Positions 44,873 to 54,440 of a stretch of DNA of 64,000 nucleotides are shown piece by piece. The stretch is from Actinomycetes bacterium (GTDB lineage Bacteria; Actinomycetota; Acidimicrobiia; Acidimicrobiales; Acidimicrobiaceae). A program made the translations under genes and the position numbers. A model generated the notes under the pieces. The model did not search any database. It saw nothing but the letters and a program-made list of their open reading frames with translations, and had not been told where the DNA came from. Position 1 is the stretch's first letter; every line of letters begins with the position of its first letter. The stretch is taken from assembly GCA_021805205.1 (NCBI GenBank), contig JAJZFV010000055.1, positions 81,287-145,286 on the forward strand, given 5' to 3'.

Positions 44873-46840
44873 CTACTCTAGTGCAGACGACCGAGGGGCC
44901 ATATCGCGCGGTTCATTCTGGCTTGGAGTTACTTCGGTGACATCACCGCCACCGATCTTTGGAACCTCCGCAGAGGTTGCCTCGTCACCTATCTCGTGGA
45001 GCAGGTTGTAGACCGATGATGCCACATCCACAGGGAGAAAGGCGAGGGTTTGGAGTTCGTCGAGAGATGCGGCTCGAATCTTCTTCAGACTGCCATAGTG
45101 CGAAAGTAGCTTCTTCTTTCGAATTGGCCCGAGACCGACAACTTCGTCGAGGATCGACTTAGTCATAGCCTTATCCCTCAAGGATCGATGATACGTTATT
45201 GCGAAGCGGTGAGCTTCATCTCGTATCTGCTGTAGCAGAAATAGAGACTCTGAGGTTCTGGGGATTCTAACCGGTTCACTCTCTCCCGGAAGATAGACCT
45301 CTTCAAACTTCTTCGCCAACGAAACCATTGGAATCTCATCTTGAAGATTGGCCTCACAAAGGGCCTTATAGGCCATCGACAACTGCCCCTTGCCACCGTC
45401 TATGACTATCAATGAAGGTGGATAGGAGAAGCGACGACGAACCGTCTCTACCTCTTCATCTTCCTCTTCGGTGAGGTGGGCGAGGCGACGAGTGAGCACC
45501 TCGTACATGGCTGCAAAGTCGTCGTTCTGGCCGACATTGACCTTGAATCGGCGATATTCGCTGCGCTTTGGTAGACCATCTTCCATCACCACCATCGAAC
45601 CTACGTAGTTGGTGCCACTTAGGTGGCTCATGTCGTAGCACTCGATTCGAAGTGGAAAGATCGGAAGCCCCAGTTCGTCGCTCAGCGCAGTTAGGGCTCT
45701 ACTCCTTGAGTTGTGGTCGCTAGCTCGCTTCAAACGAGTCCGGGTGAAACTTCCCTGCGCATTTATGTTGGCCCTCTCCAAGAGCGCCTTCCTGTGGCCC
45801 CTCTTAGGTACTTTGATCTCGACTTTGGTTCCACGAAGAGAGGTCATCCACTCCTCTAGAAGCTCCTTATTGGTAGGCTCCACAGTAACCAAGACCTCTT
45901 TGGGTAGCTCGACCGGAGAGTCGGCGTAGATATCTTCAACTACCCTCTCTAACATCTCAGCCTCTGAAAGCTCTTCAACTCGATCGATCAAAGTTGAGCG
46001 TCGTCCATTCACCCTTCCAGTTCTGATGGAAAGGATGTCAACTTGAAATTCGAGTTCATCGAAGTGGACCCCAACTACGTCAAAATTATCCGACTCTTCG
46101 CCTACCATCTCCTGCCTCTCGATCGCCTTTTCAAGGGCTGCGAGGCGGTCACGAAGGCGAGTTGCTGTCTCAAAGTCGAGTTCAGCTGCAGCCTGGTGCA
46201 TTTGAGCACGCATCAACTCCACGAACTTCTTGGAGTTGCCCTTGAGAACACTTTCAAGGTCACGAACGATATTGCGATAGCCTTCGGCGTCGATCGCACC
46301 GATACAGGGGGCAGAGCAGCGATCGATGTGGTAAAGGAGGCAAGGACGCTTGCTACGAAGTGCAGTATTGAACTTACTCTCAGAACAGGTCCTTATTGGA
46401 AAGGTTCGAATCAACAGATCGAGGGAGTCACGTATGGCATAGGCCTGGGCATAGGGACCAAAGTAGTGGAACCCCTTTCGGTGGCTCGCCCTTGTCACGA
46501 AAGCCCTGGGCCACTCGTCACTCGCTGAGATCGCCAAGTAAGGGTAGCTCTTGTCGTCGCGAAGACGCACGTTATATCTGGGTCTATACCTTTTGATTAG
46601 CGTGTACTCGAGCATCAGGGCCTCAAGATCGTTGGCCACCGTGATCCACTCCACATCGCTCGCACTACTCACCATCGCCGCGGTTCGAGGGTGAAGCGTC
46701 TCAATTGGAGCAAAGTAGTTCGAGAGTCGGGATCGAAGTGACTTCGCCTTTCCTACGTAGATCACCCTTCCGTCGCCATCTTTGAATTGGTAGGATCCTG
46801 GCAGATCGGGCACCTTGCCAAGGTCTATCCACTTAAGCAC
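44873..46840 (-). CDS. uvrC: Excinuclease ABC subunit C
   Basis: A 655-residue nuclease of nucleotide excision repair. N-terminal GIY-YIG domain (GSYQFKDGDGRVIYVGKAKSL), Cys-rich CLLYHIDRCSAPC, UVR motif AAAELDFETATRLRDRL, RNase H-like endonuclease with ECYDMSHLSGTNYVGSMV and VIDGGKGQL, and C-terminal helix-hairpin-helix (VGLGPIRKKKLLSHYGSL). Makes both incisions around damage with UvrAB. Full length. Confidence 0.98.
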   Translation of the reverse strand: MLKWIDLGKVPDLPGSYQFKDGDGRVIYVGKAKSLRSRLSNYFAPIETLHPRTAAMVSSASDVEWITVANDLEALMLEYTLIKRYRPRYNVRLRDDKSYPYLAISASDEWPRAFVTRASHRKGFHYFGPYAQAYAIRDSLDLLIRTFPIRTCSESKFNTALRSKRPCLLYHIDRCSAPCIGAIDAEGYRNIVRDLESVLKGNSKKFVELMRAQMHQAAAELDFETATRLRDRLAALEKAIERQEMVGEESDNFDVVGVHFDELEFQVDILSIRTGRVNGRRSTLIDRVEELSEAEMLERVVEDIYADSPVELPKEVLVTVEPTNKELLEEWMTSLRGTKVEIKVPKRGHRKALLERANINAQGSFTRTRLKRASDHNSRSRALTALSDELGLPIFPLRIECYDMSHLSGTNYVGSMVVMEDGLPKRSEYRRFKVNVGQNDDFAAMYEVLTRRLAHLTEEEDEEVETVRRRFSYPPSLIVIDGGKGQLSMAYKALCEANLQDEIPMVSLAKKFEEVYLPGESEPVRIPRTSESLFLLQQIRDEAHRFAITYHRSLRDKAMTKSILDEVVGLGPIRKKKLLSHYGSLKKIRAASLDELQTLAFLPVDVASSVYNLLHEIGDEATSAEVPKIGGGDVTEVTPSQNEPRDMAPRSSALE

Positions 46841-47103
46841 CGCAACCTCCTAACCTACTCATCGAAGCAACCCCATAGGTGAATCCAAAGGCCAAAGTAC
46901 CTTCCAGCATCAATTGCCACCACCAATGATAAAGGTAGTAATCAAACCACAAATCGACCAGTATCGTCGGGCGGCCGCCAAGAGCGCAACGACGAGGCGG
47001 CTATCCTTTGGGAATAGCATGGGACCTATATTTAGTTGTCTCATACTCTAGGGATCCTTTAGTCCCTATTTGCTGTCAATCCTCTGAAAGATCGATCTTC
47101 CTC

Positions 47104-49941
47104 GTGTCTGAAAAGCTAATTGTAAAAGGTGCGAAAGAACACAACCTGAAAGATGTACATCTTTCAGTCCCAAGAAACAAGCTGGTAGTGTTCACTGGAC
47201 TGTCGGGTTCAGGCAAATCGTCGCTCGCATTCGACACCATCTTCGCCGAAGGTCAACGCCGATACCTTGAGTCGCTCTCCTCCTACGCCAGGCAATTTTT
47301 GGGCCAACTTGATAAACCGGACGTAGAGTCGATAGAGGGACTATCACCCTCTATATCCATCGATCAAAAGTCGGCTCCTCGTAACCCCCGATCTACCGTA
47401 GGGACAGTAACCGAGATCAACGACTATCTCCGTCTACTTTTTGCACGAGTAGGAACCCAATATTGCCACGTCTGCGGGGAGAAGGTAGAGCGCCAAAGCG
47501 TACAACAGATCGTTGACCGCTTGATGGAGATCGACGAGGGAGGACGGTTCATGGTCATGGCACCTCTCGTTGAAGGGAGAAAGGGCGAATTTGCCACACT
47601 TCTTCACGAGGTAGCACGCAAAGGGTACTCTAGAGCGCGGGTGGACGGGGAGATAATTGACGTAGCTCAAGCCACCCACTTTGACCTCAACCGATACGAA
47701 AACCACCACATCGACGTAGTAGTTGATCGACTCACCCGCCGCGAGGGTATCGAATCACGTCTTACCGACTCAGTTGAGAGCGCCCTCGAACTTGGCAATC
47801 GCCGCCTCAAAGTTGTGCTTTTGCCAAACGGTGACCAAAAAGAAGAGATTGAAGTTGTCTTCTCCGAGCTTCTCGCCTGCAATAACTGCGGAATAAGCTT
47901 CTCGGAGTTGGCTCCTAGGAACTTCTCATTCAATTCACCCTACGGTGCTTGCGAGGCTTGCGATGGCCTTGGTACAACAGTTGAAGTGGATGGGGAGTTA
48001 GTAATTCCCGATCCCACCCTCTCGATCCTCCAAGGGGCCATCGCGCCCTGGGCAACTATGAAGAGCGACTTCTATCTCTCCGGCCTCGAGGCTTTGGCTG
48101 CCAAGATGGGCTTCGACCTTAGAACCCCCTTCCAAGACCTTCCAGAGAAGGCTCGTAACGAAATTTTGAATGGCGAGAAGTCGACCAAGTTGAAGGTAAA
48201 CCTCTCGTCTCGCTACTCTCGTGGCGAAGTCAGTATGAAGTGGGAGGGTGTAATTCCCTGGCTCCGCAGGCGATACGAGACATCCACCTCCGAGGGGGCA
48301 CGAGAACAGGTTCGCCAATTCATGAGCGACGTTGCGTGTTCTACCTGCAACGGCCATCGTCTTAAGGCAGAGTCCCTTTCGGTCCTAGTTGGAGACCTCT
48401 CTATCGCCCATATTTCATCACTATCGATCGCAAACTGCATGAATACCATGTCAGAGATTAAGTTTGACGACCGTGATACGATCATTGCCCATCCAATCCT
48501 TCGAGAGGTAAACGCTCGCCTTCGCTTCTTGATCGACGTCGGACTTGACTATCTCACCCTCGATCGCTCAGCCAATACCCTCTCCGGCGGTGAAGCACAG
48601 AGAATTCGGCTGGCATCGCAGATTGGGTCAGGGTTAACCGGCGTTCTCTACGTCTTAGACGAACCATCGATCGGCCTCCACCAGCGAGACAACCAACGTC
48701 TCATCAAAACCCTCGAGCGGCTGCGCGATCTCGACAACTCGGTGATAGTCGTCGAACACGATGAGGATACGATTCGAGCCGCAGATCACGTTGTCGATAT
48801 AGGACCGGGGGCTGGCATCCACGGTGGTCGAGTTGTCGGTGAAGGGAGTGTCGACGATATTATCGCAGCGCCTGAGTCAATTACCGGCGACTATCTTGCT
48901 GGTAGGCGTCGGGTAGCACCTGATCGCGAACCGCGATCCATTGGAGAAAAGCACATCTCAATAAAGGGTGCGGTCGCCAACAATCTAAAGGGCGTGGACG
49001 TCGACATCCCGCTCGGCCTATTCGTTACTGTTACCGGAGTCTCGGGTTCGGGAAAGTCAACTTTGGTAAACGATATCCTTCGAAACGCACTAATGCAGAA
49101 GATATATCGCTCAAAGACTCCACCGGCTAGGCACAAAGCCATACTTGGCATGGAAAACATCGACAAAGTGGTAGACATCGATCAGTCGCCCATCGGTAGA
49201 ACCCCTCGCTCCAATCCAGCCACCTACACTGGCGTCTTCGATAAGATCCGAGCCCTCTTCGCCGGAACCCCGGAGTCGCGGGTTCGCGGCTACGAACAGG
49301 GTCGCTTCTCCTTCAACATTCGAGGTGGTCGCTGCGAAACCTGCAGCGGAGATGGCACCCTGAGAATCGAGATGAACTTCCTACCTGATGTCTACGTCCC
49401 TTGCGAAGCCTGCAAAGGGAGCAGGTACAACCGTGACACTCTGGAAATTGAGTACCGAGGCAAGAACATCGCCCAAGTCCTCGACATGCCAGTAGATGAG
49501 GCTCTCACCTTCTTCAAGGCAATTCCGGCAATTGAGCGCCATCTATCGACCCTTTCAGAGGTAGGTCTTGGGTACGTTAAGTTAGGGCAACCCGCTACGA
49601 CATTATCTGGCGGCGAGGCCCAGAGGGTTAAACTGGCAAGCGAACTAGCAAAGCGGCCCACTGGTCATACGTTCTATATTCTCGATGAACCCACGACTGG
49701 CCTACACTTTGAAGACGTGCGGCGCCTCTTAGCGGTGCTGCAGCGTTTAGTCGACAACGGCAACACTGTTCTCACGATCGAACACAACCTCGATGTCATA
49801 AAGTCGTCTGACTTTTTGATAGACCTTGGCCCAGAGGGTGGTGACAAGGGTGGACAATTGGTCGGGGTGGGCACCCCCTTGGAGTTGTCAAAGAATCCCA
49901 AAAGTCATACCGGCCACTTTTTGATCGACCTGCTCTCATAG
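47104..49941 (+). CDS. uvrA: Excinuclease ABC subunit A
   Basis: A 945-residue damage-recognition ATPase. Two ABC modules: Walker A GLSGSGKSS and GVSGSGKST, signatures LSGGEAQRIRLASQIGSG and LSGGEAQRVKLASELAK, Walker B YVLDEPSIGLH and YILDEPTTGLH. Zinc fingers CHVC/CNNC-CEAC and CETC-CEAC are intact. GTG at 47104 starts the conserved text (SEKLIVKGAKEHNL); ribosome site is poor. Divergent from uvrC. Confidence 0.98.
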   Translation: MSEKLIVKGAKEHNLKDVHLSVPRNKLVVFTGLSGSGKSSLAFDTIFAEGQRRYLESLSSYARQFLGQLDKPDVESIEGLSPSISIDQKSAPRNPRSTVGTVTEINDYLRLLFARVGTQYCHVCGEKVERQSVQQIVDRLMEIDEGGRFMVMAPLVEGRKGEFATLLHEVARKGYSRARVDGEIIDVAQATHFDLNRYENHHIDVVVDRLTRREGIESRLTDSVESALELGNRRLKVVLLPNGDQKEEIEVVFSELLACNNCGISFSELAPRNFSFNSPYGACEACDGLGTTVEVDGELVIPDPTLSILQGAIAPWATMKSDFYLSGLEALAAKMGFDLRTPFQDLPEKARNEILNGEKSTKLKVNLSSRYSRGEVSMKWEGVIPWLRRRYETSTSEGAREQVRQFMSDVACSTCNGHRLKAESLSVLVGDLSIAHISSLSIANCMNTMSEIKFDDRDTIIAHPILREVNARLRFLIDVGLDYLTLDRSANTLSGGEAQRIRLASQIGSGLTGVLYVLDEPSIGLHQRDNQRLIKTLERLRDLDNSVIVVEHDEDTIRAADHVVDIGPGAGIHGGRVVGEGSVDDIIAAPESITGDYLAGRRRVAPDREPRSIGEKHISIKGAVANNLKGVDVDIPLGLFVTVTGVSGSGKSTLVNDILRNALMQKIYRSKTPPARHKAILGMENIDKVVDIDQSPIGRTPRSNPATYTGVFDKIRALFAGTPESRVRGYEQGRFSFNIRGGRCETCSGDGTLRIEMNFLPDVYVPCEACKGSRYNRDTLEIEYRGKNIAQVLDMPVDEALTFFKAIPAIERHLSTLSEVGLGYVKLGQPATTLSGGEAQRVKLASELAKRPTGHTFYILDEPTTGLHFEDVRRLLAVLQRLVDNGNTVLTIEHNLDVIKSSDFLIDLGPEGGDKGGQLVGVGTPLELSKNPKSHTGHFLIDLLS

Positions 49942-49977
49942 TGAAGATAGCAACCTCACCTCAAAGTGGCAGTTTCC

Positions 49978-51325
49978 CTAAAAGATAACTCCTGGATTCA
50001 ATACTCTATTTGGATCAAACGTAGCCTTTATTGCCCTCATCGCTTGGAGCTGGGCGTCATTTTTAGCGCGTGAGAGGTACTTACCCTTGAGGGTTCCTAT
50101 CCCATGTTCCGCAGAGATTGAACCCCCCATCTCCAAAGTCAGGCCGATGATAGCTTCGTCAACTGCGGAACTTGGAAGTGTTGAAACCACGTTCAAGTGA
50201 ATGTTGCCGTCACCTAAATGGCCAAAGATATAGGTCTTAGCGCTCGGAGCAAGCGTCCATAGGCGCTCGTTTGCCCTATTCCAGAACTCTTCGATTCGAC
50301 CAAGTTCAAAGGATACGTCGTACTTATCCACCTTCCCCAAGGTAGAGATAGCCAAGGTATGGTGCTCACGTAGAGACCAAAGTTTTTTTTGAGGCGGTCG
50401 AGTCGGTTGCTACCGCCACATCGCCGTCACTATCACCAAATGCCTCGGAGAGTTCGTGGCCTAAGCTCATTCCACCATCGAATTGAAATAAGAGGTAAAA
50501 GCGGGATCGAAAGGGGATGCTTGCTCCAAGTGCCTTTTCAATTAGAACAACGCCATCGTAGGTAAAGAATTCAGCCGCAGTTAGCGACGCAAATTGACGA
50601 GCAAAACGAAGCTTATCGAGAGCCTCAGTAAATGTGGCTACCCCAATCAACGCCGTAAAGCTTGAAGCGGTGTTTGGGACCAACCGCAGCGTCGCACTTG
50701 TGACGACCCCTATGGTGCCTTCGGCCCCAATAGCTATTCGACCGACGTCGATGCCGGTATTGTCCTTGAGGTACTGAGATGAAGCCGACACCAATCCAAA
50801 TGCGGGGGTAATTAGGTCGAGCGAGACTACTTGATCGCGAAGACCTCCATGGCGAATGAAATGAATTCCACCGGCGTTGGTCGATATCATCCCTCCAATA
50901 GTGGCGCTATCACGGGAGGCGAGGTCGACCCCGAAGTGGTAACCGGTACCCTTGAGGTAATTTGAAAGCTCGCTTAGGGTTACACCTGCTTCACATGTAA
51001 CTCTCCCCAGCTGACTATCGAAGTTGCGGATCCGCTTCAATTTAGAGGTAGTTAGGATGAACTCTGACTTTATCGGAGTTGCACCGCCGACCAAGGAGGT
51101 GTTCCCTCCTTGGATATGAATCGGAGTCTGAAAACGATTAGCTAACATGAGAATCAACTCGAGCTGCGCCGGAGACGATGGTCGAAGCAAGAAGCGGGCA
51201 CAGCCTTCGACCTTCCCGGTCCAGTCAACGTTATGTCCTCGTACGAGGTCCACATCGTCAACGATGACGTCGGGGATCGTCTCTTTCAGCGAGTCGACGA
51301 ATTGACTGCTCGATTCATATTTCAA
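49978..51325 (-). pseudogene. FAD-binding oxidase (GlcD/LldD-like), frameshifted
   Basis: One gene split over two frames. The 5' part (51325-50366) has the PCMH FAD-binding motifs IHIQGGNTSLVGGA, DLASRDSATIGGMI and GLRDQVVSLDLI. The 3' part (to 49978) has FGHLGDGNIHLNV and SAEHGIGTLKGKYL, the typical FAD-oxidase C terminus. The break is at a run of eight A (plus-strand T, 50383-50390): one A fewer would join the frames as SKKLWSLREHHT, matching the family (LWxxREGHT). So it is a recent frameshift, a transcriptional-slippage site, or a sequencing error. The joined protein, about 450 residues, would oxidise a 2-hydroxyacid. Confidence 0.8.
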
Positions 51326-51511
51326 AGAGATGACTTTCGTTGTTTCAAGGATCTACACCTAGAAATCTAATTACCCGATACTACGCCACAAAGATACTGT
51401 ATTTCGTCCAAAATAATTCAAAGAAATCAAAATGCCAACTTTAATTGAGCCAGCTTATTTATACCTAAGCTATGGGTTATCATCCCCAAGACCGAAATTT
51501 GCGGTTGCCAA

Positions 51512-52750
51512 ATGAAACGCTATCTCATTGATTTAAGACCCATAAAAGAGAGCAGCCAATTCCGCAAGATGTTCTCGTCTCAGCTGGTCTCCAACTTCGG
51601 AGATCAGCTGAGCGCTGTTGGAGTGGCCTATGAGGTCTACCACATCACTGGATCGTCGTTTCAGGTTGGGGCGGTAAGCGTCGCTCAGCTGGTTCCCCTT
51701 GCGCTTGTATCGATTTTGGGCGGTGGCCTTGTGGATCACCTAGACCGCCGTAAGTTGATGCTTTATGGATACCTTTTATCGGGGCTTCTATCTGTTGGAA
51801 CCTTGATTGACATCCTTCAAACAAAGGTCATATTATGGCCTCTTTACCTATTTCCTTCACTAATTGCAGGTGCATCGTCTCTGGTTAGGGCATCGCAGAA
51901 TGCAACAGTAACTGGAATCGTTGGCGATCATCTAATTACAGCGGCTGCTGCATTGCGCCAACTTATGTTTCAAATTGGAGCGATCCTAGGCCCCGCACTT
52001 GCCGGAATCGTAATCGCACAAGGTGGGGTTTCAACAGCATTTATCTTCGACACATTCTCATTTCTTACCGGCTTGATGATCACTCTCGTCCTCAAGCCCC
52101 TTCCACCTGAGATCACAAATACACAGAGAAGGAGTCAGCTCAAAGACGGTTATCGCGCAGTGAGGAAAAGTCACGCGCTCCTAGGGATCTATAGCGTCGA
52201 CCTAATAGCAATGATCTTCGGAATGCCTAGGGCACTATTTCCCGCACTAGCCGTCCACCAGTTTCATGGCGGTCCAGCTCTCCTGGGGTATATGTACGCT
52301 GCCCTTGGAGGAGGCTCTATGGTGGCAGCACTCTCATCGGGGTGGCTAGCTTCAATTGGTCGCCTTGGACTTTCAATCGAGATAAACGTCTGCCTTTGGG
52401 GGTTAGCTATAGCCCTCTTCGGTGTCACTCACCAAAGCGTCGTTGCTCTAGCCATGCTTGCGGTCGCGGGCTACAGCGACGTAAATTCAGCAATACTTAG
52501 AAACTCCCTGCTGCAATATAGCGCCCCAAGAGAAACCTTGGGGAGATTGAATGCAGTTCAGATACTCGTAGTAACGGGAGGACCGCGCCTAGGGGACCTC
52601 GAATCTGGAATAGTTGGGTCGATAGGCGGAACGACATTTGCCGTAGTCTCAGGTGGAGTTGCATGCATAGCATTCACCGCACTCCTTGCAGCTCGCCTAA
52701 AGGGTTTTACCAAGTATCAAATATCCTCCCGGAGACAGCCTGACCTCTAA
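51512..52750 (+). CDS. MFS transporter, enterobactin-exporter-like (MFS_3)
   Basis: A 412-residue transporter. FRKMFSSQLVSNFGDQLSAVGVA and GGGLVDHLDRRKLML are signatures of the MFS_3 (EntS-like) group. About twelve helices; the second half has the motif HQSVVALAMLAVAGYSD. Members export siderophores or drugs; substrate here unknown. Not in an operon. Confidence 0.82.
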   Translation: MKRYLIDLRPIKESSQFRKMFSSQLVSNFGDQLSAVGVAYEVYHITGSSFQVGAVSVAQLVPLALVSILGGGLVDHLDRRKLMLYGYLLSGLLSVGTLIDILQTKVILWPLYLFPSLIAGASSLVRASQNATVTGIVGDHLITAAAALRQLMFQIGAILGPALAGIVIAQGGVSTAFIFDTFSFLTGLMITLVLKPLPPEITNTQRRSQLKDGYRAVRKSHALLGIYSVDLIAMIFGMPRALFPALAVHQFHGGPALLGYMYAALGGGSMVAALSSGWLASIGRLGLSIEINVCLWGLAIALFGVTHQSVVALAMLAVAGYSDVNSAILRNSLLQYSAPRETLGRLNAVQILVVTGGPRLGDLESGIVGSIGGTTFAVVSGGVACIAFTALLAARLKGFTKYQISSRRQPDL

Positions 52751-52822
52751 GGGTGAGCGCAATGATTGGATTACATTTCTCGTAATTACGCTAGGAGCTA
52801 GTGCCCCTAGTAATAAATACAC

Positions 52823-53215
52823 TTAGTAAATGGGCCGAGGATACTTCTCCCTGGATTTGAAGATCTGGTCAGCCGTCTTATGCCATCTCAAGGGACGGGG
52901 ATTTTCATTCTGAGTCTCAGTCCATTTTATAATTGCTTCAATGAGTTGCTTTATGAGATTTGTGTGTTGAACTCTGCAACATCTTGGTCGTAAATTCAGA
53001 AAGCCATCGCTCTACAAGATTCATCCACGATGAAAACGTTGGAGCGAAGTGAAAGTAAGAGCGTGGATCCTCAAAGTTCCATTTGCGTACAGCCTCTGTC
53101 TTGTGGGTAGCATACTTATCCATAATGAGATGGACCTCTAGGTCATTTAGCACCTCGTTACCAATGTGACCTAGGAACGAGATGAATTTAACTTCCGAAA
53201 CGTATCAATGGCCTT
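52823..53215 (-). pseudogene. IS630-family transposase remnant
   Basis: The translated minus strand reads EVKFISFLGHIGNEVL, then VHLIMDKYATHKTEAVRKW, FHFAPTFSSWMNLVERWLSE, and, in another frame, QLIEAIIKWTETQNENPRP and LRWHKTAD. These are the C-terminal motifs of IS630-type DDE transposases (HLIxDNYxTHK, FTPTxxSWxNxVE, NxxPxPFxWTKTAD). A frameshift lies near 52950 and the 5' half is missing. Non-functional. Confidence 0.85.
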
Positions 53216-53340
53216 TGGACAACTTTCAACCGAGTTTAATGACTTATAGGTGACACCTCTTCAGGGGTTGGGACATTGGGGACGATTCGCCCTGCGAACC
53301 GCCCGCGCATCGACGGATAACGCTTTGGATTCAGGAATCT

Positions 53341-53650
53341 GCTGGCCCCGGGAAACAGATCTTTACGGCATCTTCCAGCGGCTCAACCTATACATTGCCA
53401 ACCGGAGTAACCTAGAACGAAGTAGAGGGCTGAGGAAGAGGAAGCGGAGGATGAGACGTCGATGGCCTTATCGAAGCAATCATCCCCACCCCTGGGACAA
53501 ATACCTGCTCGGTAACGGTAGGCGCCGCCACCGCCGGCGGCTTCGGTGACAAAGGTACCGATGTGGATAGCGGTGGCGGCGGCATAAATGGCGGCAACTG
53601 TACTCCCGGTATTGTCATCGTCTCCCCAATCACCGCCAACCAAGCCTTAG
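53341..53650 (+). pseudogene. Degenerate copy of the glycine-rich surface protein 3' end
   Basis: This stretch aligns by eye with the 3' half of the intact collagen-like gene downstream. It encodes [19 protein letters not shown], then TAG, frameshifts, and a shrunken Gly-rich part; the end VIVSPIT is again recognisable. Most of the Gly repeats are deleted. It has no start or N-terminus. It is a decayed paralogous fragment. Confidence 0.75.
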
Positions 53651-53820
53651 GGCTCATCCTTCATTTAGCGAGCCACCGAGTGATCGGGGGGGGTGGCTCA
53701 ACCTAGGCTCTCACAGATTACCGATGTTTGAGTCTCCCGTCATCTGACTCGTGTCACCCAGCTGGCAATCTCGTGGGTGTCTTTGACCAGTTGGCAAAGC
53801 GTAGTGGGAAGCGTGTTTGA
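53341..53820 (+). repeat. Duplicated block, degenerate copy
   Basis: Similar by eye to 55316-56110, including the 3' flank: GCTCTCACAGATTAC, AGCTGGCAAT and TCTTTGACCAGT occur in both. So the duplication covered the 3' part of the gene and about 170-200 bases beyond. Confidence 0.7.
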
Positions 53821-54312
53821 GACTAAAAGCCAATCCGACTTTAGTAGCGACCAGATTTGGTGGTCGTATGCCTGACCGTCGCACTGTGGATAGCATTAGG
53901 CCGCGATTCTAGAGTTCCCTGGTGTATTGACGTGCCTACCAATTCGGGGCATAGTATTATCGGCAGTCTCCCTGGTCAGCTCATTGCGCTGACCCCTTTA
54001 AACCGCCCATCCTGCGAATATGTCGGTTGGAGATGGATCAAAGGGGATGCAAAAGGAAACAGCTAAGACTGTACAAAGGTACCACTTCCTTGGCGGGCTC
54101 TGCTACTCCCGATGAGATCTACTTCGATACGAGTTCAAATCAACACCTAAGTAGCCTAAATTGCATATGTAAAAATCAATTCCATTGCCATGCGAGTCAA
54201 TTCGATCAGTGCATGAGGATTGGATCCACCTCACTTCTTTGGCAGGCTCCGCTATCGCATAACTCTTAATTGTGTTTGCTGATTGCCGTTTTTTCACACA
54301 AAGAGTAACAGG
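53821..54312. other. Region without recognised gene; small imperfect repeat
   Basis: About 490 bases with no convincing protein. A 23-base segment, CACTTCCTTGGCGGGCTCTG at 54085 and CACTTCTTTGGCAGGCTCCG near 54231, occurs twice with three differences; on the minus strand both copies encode AEPAKEV. This may be a remnant of a mobile element C-terminus, but I could not identify it. Confidence 0.3.
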
Positions 54313-54344
54313 TTGACACACAGAGATTGAAAAATAGTTATTAT
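54313..54344 (+). promoter_or_regulatory. Candidate promoter for the surface-protein gene
   Basis: TTGACA at 54313-54318 is followed by AT-rich DNA with TAGTTA (spacing 16) or TATTAT (spacing 20). Position about 100 bases before the start codon is suitable; the -10 match is imperfect. Confidence 0.3.
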
Positions 54345-54440
54345 CGCTGGTAAGGAAATATTTATTCTCACTTAGAGACCAAAACTGAATAAATTCACCA
54401 CTATATGAGCAAATCCATTAGCGATACGGGAGACATCGTT

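Noticed and set aside
53383-53657. Pro- and Ala-rich minus-strand frames in the degenerate glycine-rich block
   Set aside because: Complement of glycine codons gives proline/alanine runs; they are shadows of the decayed surface gene.
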